Source: a virus. From it: DNA of 36,373 nucleotides. Every line of letters begins with the position of its first letter. Positions within the stretch are counted from its first letter, which is position 1. Location: IMG/VR virus record IMGVR_UViG_3300037635_000208, positions 1 to 36,373 of that record. One strand, given 5' to 3'. The notes under the pieces were generated by a model. The model ran no database searches. It was not told the DNA's origin and saw only the letters and a program-made list of their open reading frames with translations. Positions 21,182 through 30,795 of the stretch are shown here, piece by piece. The translations under genes were made by a program, and so were the position numbers.

Positions 21182-23155
21182 ATGCCCACACAATGGCAAA
21201 CGTTCCCTATTGAATTTCAGGGTGGGCTGGTTACAAATATCAGTCCATTGCAGCAGGGTATCAATGCCCCAGGATCTGCAAGACGTTTAATTAATTTTGA
21301 GCCATCTATCCAAGGTGGCTATCGTCGTATAGAGGGTTTTACTAAATACGATAGTAGCACTATTCCCCCTTACGGTACACCTTTAATTCAAGGCGGTTCT
21401 CAAACAGGGTCTACTTTAAATATAGCTAATATTTTTATAGCCCCACAAGATGGTGACACCTTTACAATAGCAGGTATCTCAGGTACTTATACCATTGCAA
21501 CCTCAGGTGTTTCATACAGTTCAGCAAATAAAACTGCTACACTAACTTTAACATCTTCTTTAGCAAGCTCGCCATCAGATCAAGCCGCCATAACTTTTAC
21601 TAATACAGAAGATCTAATAGAAGGTCTTATTTATTTTAACAGTAAAGCTGTTGCTTACCGTAATGCTGATTTATTTGAGTCTTCTGGATCTGGTTGGACT
21701 AAGATAAACGTACCTAGTTATGGCACAGTTCTTGTAAATGGTGGTAGTCAAACTGGCACAAGTTTAACTGTAGATGGGCTTACTGGCACTCCACAATCAG
21801 GTGATACATTTACTGTTGCTGGAATACAAAAAGTCTACACAGTGGTTTCAGATGCTTCTGTATCCTCTGGTGGAGCTACTCTGACAATTAGCCCAGCGCT
21901 TGCTTCAAGTCCAGCTAATGATGTTGCTGTTACTTTTTTAACTAGTAATAGAGGATCAGGTAAAAAACATCGTTTTGCTCGTTACGGGTTTACTGGCACT
22001 CAAAACATTATGATAGTGGATGGCGCTAATAATCCAGCTAAGTATGACGGTTCTACTTTCACTGTACTAGACAATGCACCTTCAGATGTATTAGCAGCAT
22101 CTCATGTAGCAGAATTTAAAAACCATATTTTCTTTGCTAAGAATAAAAATCTAGTATTTACTGCACCTTATACAGATAATGACTTTACAGCTAATTCAGG
22201 TTCTGGTACAATAAATCTTACCCAAGATATTACTGGTATCATTACTTTCCGTGAACAGTTAATTATCTTTAGTAAAACTCAGATACACAGGTTGGTTGGT
22301 ACTACAATAGCTGACTTTCAACTTCAACCCATATCTCTAGACATTGGTTGTGTACAAGACGACAGTATACAAGAAGTTGGTGGTGATATTGTATTCATAG
22401 GCCCAGACGGTATTCGTATGCTTAGTGCTACAGATCGTATTGGAGACTTTGGATTAGCTGTTGCATCTCGTCCTATACAGGATGAAACTATTACTTTCTT
22501 AAGTTCTAACACAAACTTTCATAGCTGTGTAGTTAGAGAAAAGAATCAGTACCGTATATTTGGATATGCTGCTTCTGTAGGTACCGCAGGTGCTCGTGGG
22601 ATACTAGGAACTCAATTTGCCGATCAGACTTCTCAAGGTATGGCATGGGCAGAAACTAGAGGTATAAAAGCTTACGTAGTAGACTCAGTGTATACTGAAA
22701 CTGGAGAAGTTACTTTATTTGCTCGTGAAGATGGGCTAGTATATAGAATGGAATCTGGTAACAGTTTTGATGGCTCTAACATTGTTGCCTCTTTTAGTAC
22801 TCCATTCTTTTCTATTAACGATCCAAGAGTAAGAAAAACTATTTATAGACTATCAACCTACATTGATCCTACAGGTTCTATTGATGGGTTGGCAACATTA
22901 AAGTTTGATTTTGATGAACCTAATTTAGTACAACCCCCATCAATAACTCTATCAAACACACAGGCAACAGTATCTTTTTATGGTGTATCTACGTATGGGA
23001 CAGGTGTATTTGGTGGTAAACTCGTGTCAGTATTTAAAAGTCAAACAGTAGGTTCAGGGTTTACCGTTTCAATACAGTATGAATTTGACAGTGATGATCC
23101 ACCTTTTTCACTAGACGCAGCAACATTAGAATTTGCAGCACATGACAGGCAATAA
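21182..23155 (+). CDS. Tail hub / stabilisation protein with two inserted beta domains
   Basis: 657 residues. The start TFPIEFQGGLVTNISPLQQG, NFEPSIQGGYRRIEGFTKYD is the usual N-terminus of podovirus tail nozzle/hub proteins (P22 gp10/T7 gp12-like), and later repeats such as FARYGFTGTQNIMIVDGANN and SHVAEFKNHIFFAKNKNLVF suggest a beta-propeller. Two homologous beta modules are inserted: residues ~64-139 (GTPLIQGGSQTGSTLNIANI) and ~181-252 (GTVLVNGGSQTGTSLTVDGL), each with 'DTFT-AGI---YT'. They look like a tandem duplication displaced by a ~40-residue segment. Confidence 0.8.
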   Translation: MPTQWQTFPIEFQGGLVTNISPLQQGINAPGSARRLINFEPSIQGGYRRIEGFTKYDSSTIPPYGTPLIQGGSQTGSTLNIANIFIAPQDGDTFTIAGISGTYTIATSGVSYSSANKTATLTLTSSLASSPSDQAAITFTNTEDLIEGLIYFNSKAVAYRNADLFESSGSGWTKINVPSYGTVLVNGGSQTGTSLTVDGLTGTPQSGDTFTVAGIQKVYTVVSDASVSSGGATLTISPALASSPANDVAVTFLTSNRGSGKKHRFARYGFTGTQNIMIVDGANNPAKYDGSTFTVLDNAPSDVLAASHVAEFKNHIFFAKNKNLVFTAPYTDNDFTANSGSGTINLTQDITGIITFREQLIIFSKTQIHRLVGTTIADFQLQPISLDIGCVQDDSIQEVGGDIVFIGPDGIRMLSATDRIGDFGLAVASRPIQDETITFLSSNTNFHSCVVREKNQYRIFGYAASVGTAGARGILGTQFADQTSQGMAWAETRGIKAYVVDSVYTETGEVTLFAREDGLVYRMESGNSFDGSNIVASFSTPFFSINDPRVRKTIYRLSTYIDPTGSIDGLATLKFDFDEPNLVQPPSITLSNTQATVSFYGVSTYGTGVFGGKLVSVFKSQTVGSGFTVSIQYEFDSDDPPFSLDAATLEFAAHDRQ

Positions 23156-23166
23156 AGGAAAGTAAC

Positions 23167-26100
23167 ATGGGAACAGGTTACACACGTAACGATACAGCAA
23201 ACAACATTGCTGATGGTAACGTCATAAACGCATCAGATCTTGATGGTGAATTTGACGCCCTGCAATCATCATTTGATGCCTCTAGTGGTCACACTCATGA
23301 TGGGACTACTGGAGAGGGTGCACCTATTGAAGTTGTAGGACCATCTCAAGATGTTGTAATTACTGCTGCGGCCATGCGGCCCAAGACAGATGATACTGTA
23401 GACCTTGGTACTAGTTCTCTTAAATTCAAAGATGGTTACTTTGCTGGCAATCTTTCAGTAGATGGTAATATTACTCTTGGTGGTAATATTACATTAGGTG
23501 ATGCAGATACAGATGGCATTACGTTAAACTCTGAGATTGCTTCTCATGTAATCCCTGATGCCGATGACACATATGACTTAGGTGAATCTGGTAAAGAGTG
23601 GCGTAATCTTTATATTGACGGTACAGCTAACATTGACTCTTTAGTAGCTGATACTGCAGATATTGACGGTGGTACACTTGATGGTGTAGTCATCGGAGGT
23701 TCTAGTGCTGCAGCAGCAAGTGTTACTACATTAGCTGCTTCTAGTAATGCTACAGTTGGTGGCACCTTAGGTGTAACTGGCGCTGCTACTTTGTCGTCTA
23801 CACTCGCTGTTACTAGCAATGCTACTGTAGGAGGTACTTTCGGTGTAACAGGGGCTGCTACCCTATCTAGCACAGCAGCAATTACAGGAAATACTACAGT
23901 AGGTGGTACACTGGGTGTAACTGGTGTTACTACTCTATCAGATAATGCCACTGTAGGTGGCACTCTAGGAGTTACAGGTAATACAACACTTACTGCAGAT
24001 TTGACAGTAAATGGTAATACGACTCTTGGAAATGCAAATACAGATACAGTGACAATTACTGCAGATGTTGCATCAAACATTATTCCCTCAGCAGACAGCA
24101 CTCATGACTTAGGTGATAGCTCCAATTACTGGGCTAACGCTTATATTGATGTTATTACTACTACAGGCAATGTGACTATTGGCGGTGACTTAACTGTAAC
24201 TGGTAGTTTATCAGCAGGCGATACTAATATTACTGACGTTGGTAACATTGCCCTGGACAGCATTAGTGCTGATAATAATACTATTGCAATTAATCTAACA
24301 GATAATCAATCTTCTGCGCTAGATATTACTGAATCTTCAAACTCTTATCTTAAATTTGTTACTACAAACTCTGGCGAAAAGATTACCCTTGGTAAAAAAC
24401 TAGAAGCTGGTTCTGTAGAAATTGAAGGTAGTAACTTTGATATTAATGGCGGAAATATTGATGGTACAATTATTGGTGCAAGTACTGCGGCAGCGGCTAC
24501 TGTAACAGACCTATCTGCATCTGGCACTATAAACTTTACTGGGGGTACTGTAAGTAATCTTGGTACGGTGACTACGGCAGATATTAATGGTGGTACTTTA
24601 GATGGGGTTATTATTGGTGGAGCATCAGCTGCTGCAGCTACAGTAACAAACCTTACTGCATCAGGAACAGTAAACTTTTCAGGTGCTACTGTATCAGATC
24701 TTGGTACTATTACAACTGCTGATATAGATGGTGGTACTATTGATGGCATTACTTTAGGTACAAACTCTGCAGTAACAGAAGCTCAGATTGACAGTATTAA
24801 TCTTAATGCCCATACTATCTCTATTGATGATGCTTCTGGTACCGACCAAGCAGGTACACAACTTATTTTAAAAACAGGTGCTGGTACTGGTTCTGGAGCT
24901 GGTGGTAGCTTTCTATTACAAGTAGCTGATGGAACTACTACAGGTTCAAGTGTTAATGCTCATGCTACAGCCCTCACTATAGCTGATGATAAAACTGCAA
25001 CCTTTGCTGGTAACGTAGATATTAGTGGAACTCTAGATGTAACTGGTGCTACAGGTATTGATGGTGACTTTGATATTAATACTAATAAGTTCACTGTCGC
25101 ATCTTCTTCGGGTAATACAACAGTAGCTGGAACGCTAGGTGTAACTGGTACAACGACTCTTGGTACAGCTAATATTACAACAGGTACTATCACAACTGCT
25201 GACATTAACGGTGGTAACATTGATGGTACAATTATTGGTGCATCTTCTGCAGCAGCAATTACAGGTACAACTATTACAGGTACTAGCTTTGTAACCTCTG
25301 GTGATATGGCCTTTGGCGACAACGACAAAGCCATCTTCGGTGCTGGGTCTGACCTCAGCATATATCATGACACCAGCGCAAGTTACATTAAGGAAGTCGG
25401 CACAGGGCCGTTAAATATACAAATGGAAGCCACAAGTGGCTCTATTACTTCAGGAGCTGCGCTGTTAAACTTTTTAGCAAAGACTGGCCCTTCTTTACAT
25501 ACAGCGGCAAACCTTTCAATCCACCAACCTGGCAGTGGGGAAGGTATTGGTGATTTTCGCTTTAGTGTTGGCGATGGGGCTGGCGTATTAACAGAAATCG
25601 CACGAATTAACAGCACAGGTGTAGACATCACTGGGACTTTGACCAGCGATGGGCTGACTGTGGATACAGATGCTTATAGACGATTGCTACTTACATACCC
25701 TGACGCATTTACCTCAAAGCTACAAGTAGGCTTTTCTAACTTTTATGTGCAAGGTTCAGCAACAAATGACAGGCTGACAATAACAAACAATTCTAGTGGT
25801 CAGACTCATTTTGAGAACCAAAGCAAAACGTCTATGGTTATTGATAACTCAGGCGACATCAGCTTCTACGAGGACACAGGCACCACTGCAAAGTTCTTCT
25901 GGGATGCGAGTGCGGAAAGCTTGACATTAACTAATACTGCTTATGGCGGCACCCCAAATACAGACAGCCAATTAATAATTAGTGACAATGGTAATAATTA
26001 CATCACTATTGGTTCTGGAACATCTAGCGAAGGCGGTATTTTATTTGCTGATAGTGCTGATAATGATGTGGGTGTTATTAGTTATAATCACTCTGATAAC

Positions 26101-26487
26101 GCACTAAAATTCCGCACAAATGGTGTAAGTAATCGTATGGTTATAGACAGCAGCGGTAGAGTAAAGCTCCATGAAGATTTAGTCCAAGATGAAGTAAAAG
26201 CTACCACTACGGCTACTACACAAGTATCCATTGATACATTCCCTCACGCTTCTTATGACGGTGCCAAGGTTGTTATTACTGCTGCTACATCTGCTGACAC
26301 CTACGTCACAGAGCTTCTTATCGCTACTAATGGTACAACGGCTGTAGCTACTGAATATGGGCAAATAGGTACAGGTAGTGCTTTAGCAACTTATGACGTA
26401 GACATTTCTGGTGCAAATGTTAGAATACTAGCAACACCTGCTTCAACTACAAGTACGACTTTTAGAGTCGCAATGACATTAACGTAA
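23167..26487 (+). CDS. Long tail fibre protein with many beta repeats
   Basis: 1,106 residues. The N-terminus (GYTRNDTANNIADGNVINAS, DLDGEFDALQSSFDASSGHT) is the virion-attachment type I recall in marine phage fibres. Residues ~100-715 are a beta-repeat shaft: GGTLGVTG-type units four times around residues 195-275 and ADINGGTLDGVIIGGASAAA-type units several times between ~165 and 700. Near residue 717 (GDMAFGDNDKAIFGAGSDLS) both codon use and repeat type change abruptly. From there to the end lies a different tip with NDKAIFGAGSDL-IYHD, common in marine fibres, and a final Thr/Ala beta domain. No peptidase triad of a self-cleaving chaperone is seen. Confidence 0.85.
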   Translation: MGTGYTRNDTANNIADGNVINASDLDGEFDALQSSFDASSGHTHDGTTGEGAPIEVVGPSQDVVITAAAMRPKTDDTVDLGTSSLKFKDGYFAGNLSVDGNITLGGNITLGDADTDGITLNSEIASHVIPDADDTYDLGESGKEWRNLYIDGTANIDSLVADTADIDGGTLDGVVIGGSSAAAASVTTLAASSNATVGGTLGVTGAATLSSTLAVTSNATVGGTFGVTGAATLSSTAAITGNTTVGGTLGVTGVTTLSDNATVGGTLGVTGNTTLTADLTVNGNTTLGNANTDTVTITADVASNIIPSADSTHDLGDSSNYWANAYIDVITTTGNVTIGGDLTVTGSLSAGDTNITDVGNIALDSISADNNTIAINLTDNQSSALDITESSNSYLKFVTTNSGEKITLGKKLEAGSVEIEGSNFDINGGNIDGTIIGASTAAAATVTDLSASGTINFTGGTVSNLGTVTTADINGGTLDGVIIGGASAAAATVTNLTASGTVNFSGATVSDLGTITTADIDGGTIDGITLGTNSAVTEAQIDSINLNAHTISIDDASGTDQAGTQLILKTGAGTGSGAGGSFLLQVADGTTTGSSVNAHATALTIADDKTATFAGNVDISGTLDVTGATGIDGDFDINTNKFTVASSSGNTTVAGTLGVTGTTTLGTANITTGTITTADINGGNIDGTIIGASSAAAITGTTITGTSFVTSGDMAFGDNDKAIFGAGSDLSIYHDTSASYIKEVGTGPLNIQMEATSGSITSGAALLNFLAKTGPSLHTAANLSIHQPGSGEGIGDFRFSVGDGAGVLTEIARINSTGVDITGTLTSDGLTVDTDAYRRLLLTYPDAFTSKLQVGFSNFYVQGSATNDRLTITNNSSGQTHFENQSKTSMVIDNSGDISFYEDTGTTAKFFWDASAESLTLTNTAYGGTPNTDSQLIISDNGNNYITIGSGTSSEGGILFADSADNDVGVISYNHSDNALKFRTNGVSNRMVIDSSGRVKLHEDLVQDEVKATTTATTQVSIDTFPHASYDGAKVVITAATSADTYVTELLIATNGTTAVATEYGQIGTGSALATYDVDISGANVRILATPASTTSTTFRVAMTLT
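23650..25270 (+). repeat. Internal repeats of the tail-fibre gene
   Basis: At DNA level two repeat types recur. One encodes V-GGT-x-GVTG and occurs at about 23751, 23823, 23901 and 23952, with another copy at 25129. The other encodes AD-I-NGGT-x-DG-x-IIG-(A/S)S-AAAA-T and occurs near 23655, 24445, 24580, 24715 and 25200. Wobble positions differ between copies, so they are old protein-level repeats rather than a recent slippage product. Confidence 0.6.
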
Positions 26488-26508
26488 GCCAAAGGGGAGA
26501 GTGAACTA

Positions 26509-28746
26509 ATGGCTAATAACAAAGCATTTAAGGTTAAGAACGGCCTAGAACTGGAAGCCTATAGTAAGGCAATCAGCGACACAGCCGTAGATGTCTTCGT
26601 GTACGACACCCGCAAGGACAGCGATGGCGGAAGTTGGCGTAAGCGCACACAGCATACTAGCTGGTACAATGAGGCACTGAACACTAGCACCCGTGGTAGC
26701 CGTAAGGAGTTCCCTGCGGTTGCTGTGATTGTTTGTCGTACAAATACCCTTACGATCTATGATGGTGATGACCCTGATCTGCCTATGTGGATGGTGTTTA
26801 ATACTTCTAGTTCAGCCCCCGCTGATTATGCAGTTGTTAGAAGTGGCGGTGTAGGGGCTGATATAAGCAGTGCAAGTGCCTTAAATGGTATTATTGCTTT
26901 GCCCGTAAGTTACAACGGTTTATTTTATCAGAACTTTGTGACTGATGACTGTTATAGAGTAAATACATCAGCGACAATACAAGGTGGAAACATTGCAGCA
27001 AGAAACGGGGGTATGAGTTTTAGCAACACCGTTGGTTCTTCTGGTATTGTACACGCCACAGTCAACGATGTAGCCATGACCGTGCTACCCAACGCCCCTA
27101 TTGATGCAGCTACGGGCTTACCTGTGCCTACGATTGCAGTGGCGACTAATGGTGGTGTCAGTGTTATCAAGGATGATGGGACTGTTGTTAGTGATAATAA
27201 CATTGATGGCATTACCCCTTATGTTGGTAGTGTAGCTTTCTGGAATAATGAAACACTTGCGGTGCAATATGGATACGCCAGCACTGACGATTTTACTCGC
27301 ATCCGCACATTTAGCTATCCAGCAATGACTGAACAATACCAATATCGTGCAAGTCAAGATTATTCTGGATTTATGGGGGCTGCGACTAACTGGACTGAAA
27401 GCCTGACAAATAAAGCTGCAATCGGATCAGAGTATGGATTAATTGCACTACACCGTGCAGATGATCCCTCAGAGGTTACGGCTGCTAACCAAATGGTGGC
27501 CCAAGTAGCCTCATCCTACAACACAGGTTGGATGAACGGCGACATCAAACTCGCCACCTTGAGCGACACGGATGATACTGACGTTACTGGCGCAGAGTTG
27601 GTGACGAATGGTACGTTTGATACGGATACGAGTAATTGGACTGCGGGTGACGGTGCTACTGTTACTCATCAGTCTGGTAGAATGAGAGTAGATGGTAATG
27701 TAGGAACTGCGAACCAAGCGATAACTACTGTTGTGGGTAAATCTTATACCGTATCTGCTGACCTATTCTTAGGTACTTCAGCAAGCTGTGCTATTTATGT
27801 CAGCACTACAACTTCTTCAGCGCAATCATTTGCCTCATTTTCTTCCCCCGCCAACAGCGTTACTTTTACTGCCACTTCTACTACAACTTATATTATTGCT
27901 AGGGTTAATGCGGCTTCTAACACTTACATAGAAGTAGACAACGTCTCAGTACGCCTAGCCGAAGAAGACCGCAGCGTGAACGGCAACGGTCTACAAGTGT
28001 TCGGCACTGTGACCAAAGACCCTGTGGCTACTGGTGCGGATTTGGTGGCGTATAGTGGGTTTAGTACGAGCAACTACCTAATGCAGCCGTATAACAGTGA
28101 CTTGGACTTTGGGACGGGTGACTTTTCTATAATCTCTTGGATCAAATCTAGTGCATATACGGACACCTACAGCACCGTTATTGATAAGGCTCAATATGGA
28201 ACAAATACAGGGCGGATTGAGTTCCTGTTTAATGGTTCTTTGTTGCGAATTTCTGTTGGCACCACATACGTCACTACATCGAGTAATGTAGGTATTGCAA
28301 ATAAATGGCAGTGTGTTGCCGCCGTTCGGCGAAATGGAACGATCTACTTGTATGCAGATGGTGAATTAGTGGGGACAGGTAGTGCCAGTGGTAATGTGTC
28401 CAATACGTCATCCAACGTGTATGTCGGGGTAAATTATGCAAACGGAAATGGTGGCCAAACCAAAGAACTAGCCCTCCTGCGCATCTCAGCCACAGCCCCA
28501 TCCCCAGAGCAGATCAAGAAAATCTACGAGGACGAGAAGGTGCTATTCCAAGAGAATGCACAGGCTACGCTATACGGCTCGTCTGATGCGGTAACAGCTT
28601 TGGCCTACGACGATAGCACTAATATGCTTCATGTCGGTACAAGCGCAGGACGTTCAGTCTTCCAAGGATTACGACGAGTAGACAACACAACAACCGCTGT
28701 CGGTGCTGCAATCAGTGCATCTAACGGCCTAGTGGCTGACGAATAA
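26509..28746 (+). CDS. Second tail-fibre protein with CBM- and LamG-like domains
   Basis: 745 residues. N-terminus: NKAFKVKNGLELEAYSKAIS, then VDVFVYDTRKDSDGGSWRKR, TQHTSWYNE, a conserved start I recall from marine phages. A beta-propeller-like middle follows. Residues ~360-485 (GAELVTNGTFDTDTSNWTAG) resemble a carbohydrate-binding CBM4/9-like jelly roll. Residues ~510-660 (SNYLMQPYNSDLDFGTGDFS, IISWIKS, RNGTIYLYADGELVGTGSAS) are a LamG/concanavalin-like lectin domain. A receptor-binding role is therefore likely. Base composition is more GC-rich than that of the virion core genes. Confidence 0.85.
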   Translation: MANNKAFKVKNGLELEAYSKAISDTAVDVFVYDTRKDSDGGSWRKRTQHTSWYNEALNTSTRGSRKEFPAVAVIVCRTNTLTIYDGDDPDLPMWMVFNTSSSAPADYAVVRSGGVGADISSASALNGIIALPVSYNGLFYQNFVTDDCYRVNTSATIQGGNIAARNGGMSFSNTVGSSGIVHATVNDVAMTVLPNAPIDAATGLPVPTIAVATNGGVSVIKDDGTVVSDNNIDGITPYVGSVAFWNNETLAVQYGYASTDDFTRIRTFSYPAMTEQYQYRASQDYSGFMGAATNWTESLTNKAAIGSEYGLIALHRADDPSEVTAANQMVAQVASSYNTGWMNGDIKLATLSDTDDTDVTGAELVTNGTFDTDTSNWTAGDGATVTHQSGRMRVDGNVGTANQAITTVVGKSYTVSADLFLGTSASCAIYVSTTTSSAQSFASFSSPANSVTFTATSTTTYIIARVNAASNTYIEVDNVSVRLAEEDRSVNGNGLQVFGTVTKDPVATGADLVAYSGFSTSNYLMQPYNSDLDFGTGDFSIISWIKSSAYTDTYSTVIDKAQYGTNTGRIEFLFNGSLLRISVGTTYVTTSSNVGIANKWQCVAAVRRNGTIYLYADGELVGTGSASGNVSNTSSNVYVGVNYANGNGGQTKELALLRISATAPSPEQIKKIYEDEKVLFQENAQATLYGSSDAVTALAYDDSTNMLHVGTSAGRSVFQGLRRVDNTTTAVGAAISASNGLVADE

Positions 28747-28756
28747 GGAGTGACAG

Positions 28757-29710
28757 ATGACAGTCAACGTATCTAAGCCAGCCATTAACGTAAGAGAAAA
28801 GCTGGCAGAACTAGACAAACCCACAGGTATAGCTGGCGAGGCTATGCTTCGTGCTGAGACACCACAGGAACAGTTTAACCTGATTGGTGCAGGGCGTAGG
28901 AACTGGATCATTAACGGTGATTTTCAGGTTAGTCAGCGTGGAGATTACACATCTGCCACTTCTCTAACTACAGCAGCTACTTATTATGTGGATAGATGGG
29001 CTGCTTTGCTTTTCAGTGGAGCCGCTGGGACAATTCAGAAGATAAAAAACCAAACTCTTCCTAATGGTGTAGTTACCGATAGTCTAAAGTTATTGATAAC
29101 AACATCGGCAGCAAATCCTTATGCGCTCTGGCAGTGGGTTGAAGATTGGAACGTGTTTAGAGGACAAGAGACTACGATCAGTTTTTGGTATAAATCTAAC
29201 GCCGATCAAAGTTTTAATTACTACACTGTAGCAGCCCAGACACACGTTAGCCTTCCTAACACAAATGGGCAATGGGTGTACTTTAATCACACTAGAAAAC
29301 ATGAATCTAATACGACAGGAATGCGTATTGAATTCTTCCCTATAGGGGTAACACCGCCCAATAATACTTACTTAGAACTTGCCCAAGTCCAACTAGAAGT
29401 AGGCAAAGTCGCCACGCCTTTTGAACACCGATCCTATGGGGAAGAACTGGCGTTGTGTCAGCGGTATTATATAAACTTGAATACAGGCAACTATTATGGG
29501 CTTTTACCAACGTCTGGTGACAGTTACCGACATTGGGTGCAAGTTCTTCCCGTTGCTATGAGGGCCAGCCCCTCTGTTACAGGTGTGGGTGGAAACGGTG
29601 TCATATCTAATAGTGCAGGAACAAACACAACACTCAATATCAACTCAAATCTAGGGAATAGTACATCTTCCATGTATTTTACCTCATTCAAATTAGATGC
29701 GGAGTTATAA
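28757..29710 (+). CDS. Tail-fibre / receptor-binding protein, distal
   Basis: 317 residues. The start MTVNVSKPAINVREKLAELD then TGIAGEAMLRAETPQEQFNL is a conserved attachment segment. The body has NWIINGDFQVSQRGDYTSAT, then DRWAALLFSGA, and AQVQLEVGKVATPFEHRSYG, EELALCQRYY, the usual pattern of carbohydrate-binding-like phage fibres ('NGDF-VSQRG...DRW...QVQLE-G--ATPFE-RS-GEELALCQRYY'). The C-terminal ~90 residues are the variable tip. It lies 10 nt after the second fibre gene with AAGGAGTGACAG as ribosome binding site. Confidence 0.85.
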   Translation: MTVNVSKPAINVREKLAELDKPTGIAGEAMLRAETPQEQFNLIGAGRRNWIINGDFQVSQRGDYTSATSLTTAATYYVDRWAALLFSGAAGTIQKIKNQTLPNGVVTDSLKLLITTSAANPYALWQWVEDWNVFRGQETTISFWYKSNADQSFNYYTVAAQTHVSLPNTNGQWVYFNHTRKHESNTTGMRIEFFPIGVTPPNNTYLELAQVQLEVGKVATPFEHRSYGEELALCQRYYINLNTGNYYGLLPTSGDSYRHWVQVLPVAMRASPSVTGVGGNGVISNSAGTNTTLNINSNLGNSTSSMYFTSFKLDAEL

Positions 29711-29712
29711 TC

Positions 29713-30252
29713 ATGTTTAACATTATCACAGACGAACTAGACAGCAGCCAAACACTGTTCTGCCAAACCCACAACCACTACATCCCACTAGACCCTGCAA
29801 ACCGCCACTATCAGGAAGTGCTAGACACAATCATTGAACAAGGCGCAGACTGCTTTGACGGTGATATTCCAGAAGACCTACAGGCAGCGGCAGACGCTAA
29901 ACTGTTTGCTAAACAACTGGCAGACTACCGTGTAGCAGTGGCCCGACTAGCACAATACATCGTTGCAGATGGGCGTGAAGAAGTACGGGAAATGCAGCCT
30001 ACTGGTGAACAGGTGTTCAACGAAGAAACAATGGAAATGGAAGATGTGATGCATGAGGTTATCACAGTCACAGCGATTGAGCCTGTCGAGGCTACAGTCA
30101 CACGGTGGGTTTATCCTGACGATCCTATGAGTGAGGCAGAGCCTACTGAGGAAACGATTGAGAACCCACTGATTACTACTGATGTAGCTGAACGTGCAGA
30201 AGCACAGGCTACTGTAGATGCAACACCACAACCAGTTAAGGATGCAGCATAA
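29713..30252 (+). CDS. Probable tail-fibre assembly chaperone
   Basis: 179 residues, acidic. The beginning FNIITDELDSSQTLFCQTHN then HYIPLDPANRHYQEVLDTII matches short phage fibre-associated proteins ('IP-DP-N--YQ--L-W...G'), and the middle YRVAVARLAQYIVADGREEV is helical as in fibre chaperones. The C-terminal half is Glu/Thr/Pro-rich with a run of 'EATVTRWVYPDDPMSEAEPT'. It directly follows the fibre tip, as chaperones usually do, and has the same GC-rich codon use. The stop overlaps the next ATG region by one base. Confidence 0.65.
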   Translation: MFNIITDELDSSQTLFCQTHNHYIPLDPANRHYQEVLDTIIEQGADCFDGDIPEDLQAAADAKLFAKQLADYRVAVARLAQYIVADGREEVREMQPTGEQVFNEETMEMEDVMHEVITVTAIEPVEATVTRWVYPDDPMSEAEPTEETIENPLITTDVAERAEAQATVDATPQPVKDAA

Positions 30253-30557
30253 TGGCGATTACATATACTTGGACTATACCTACACTAGAACGTAACACAT
30301 CAGATGGTGGCGTCTATATTGCTCACTGGCGTTGCACAGGCGTTGATGACGATGGCAACTCAGCAACCTCATATGGCACTTGTAGTTTAACCTACGATGC
30401 CTCTGCTGAAGGTTTTATACCCTATGACGATATTACTGCAGATCAAGCACAGGCTTGGGTCTGGGGTCATGTATCACAAACTGATACTGAAGCTGCTATT
30501 GCTTCTAAGATTGATGCGATAGCTAATCCTACCACTGCTGCGGGAGTACCGTGGTAG
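30252..30557 (+). CDS. Small phage protein, 101 aa (AITYTWTIPTLERN type)
   Basis: It starts MAITYTWTIPTLERNTSDGG, followed by VYIAHWRCTGVDDDGNSATS, and has FIPYDDITADQAQAWVWGHV. I recall 'YTW-IP-LE----DGGV---HWR--' proteins in many marine phages next to fibres, of unknown function. It has the codon use of the core genes again, so the GC-rich module ends here. Confidence 0.75.
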   Translation: MAITYTWTIPTLERNTSDGGVYIAHWRCTGVDDDGNSATSYGTCSLTYDASAEGFIPYDDITADQAQAWVWGHVSQTDTEAAIASKIDAIANPTTAAGVPW

Positions 30558-30582
30558 TTTAACCTAAACAAGGAGAATCAAA

Positions 30583-30792
30583 ATGGTAGAGAAAAAAACA
30601 CAAACCATTACGATTAATGAAAAAGAATACACCGAAGATCAACTTACAGATCAGCAAAAAGTTATGATTAATCATGTGACTGATTTAGATCGTAAGATCC
30701 GTTCTGCACAATTTAACCTAGATCAGTTAAACGTAGGACGTGAAGCATTTGTAAATATGCTTACTAACTCCGTAGAGTCAGAGGAAGAATAG
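30583..30792 (+). CDS. Small coiled-coil protein, 69 aa
   Basis: MVEKKTQTITINEKEYTEDQ, then LTDQQKVMINHVTDLDRKIR and SAQFNLDQLNVGREAFVNML. The 'I-INGKEY---DL-------I--V-DLD-KI' layout fits a phage small-protein family known in marine phages (possibly DUF6447; recalled, not checked). AAGGAGAATCAAA is its ribosome binding site. Function unknown. Confidence 0.75.
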   Translation: MVEKKTQTITINEKEYTEDQLTDQQKVMINHVTDLDRKIRSAQFNLDQLNVGREAFVNMLTNSVESEEE

Positions 30793-30795
30793 TTC

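Noticed and set aside
23610-25361. Several long minus-strand frames (133-163 codons) opposite the tail-fibre repeats
   Set aside because: They arise because the repeated GGT/ACT/GCT-rich coding sequence lacks stops on the other strand. Their products are biased Val/Pro/Ala strings with no ribosome sites, and the plus-strand protein is clearly real.
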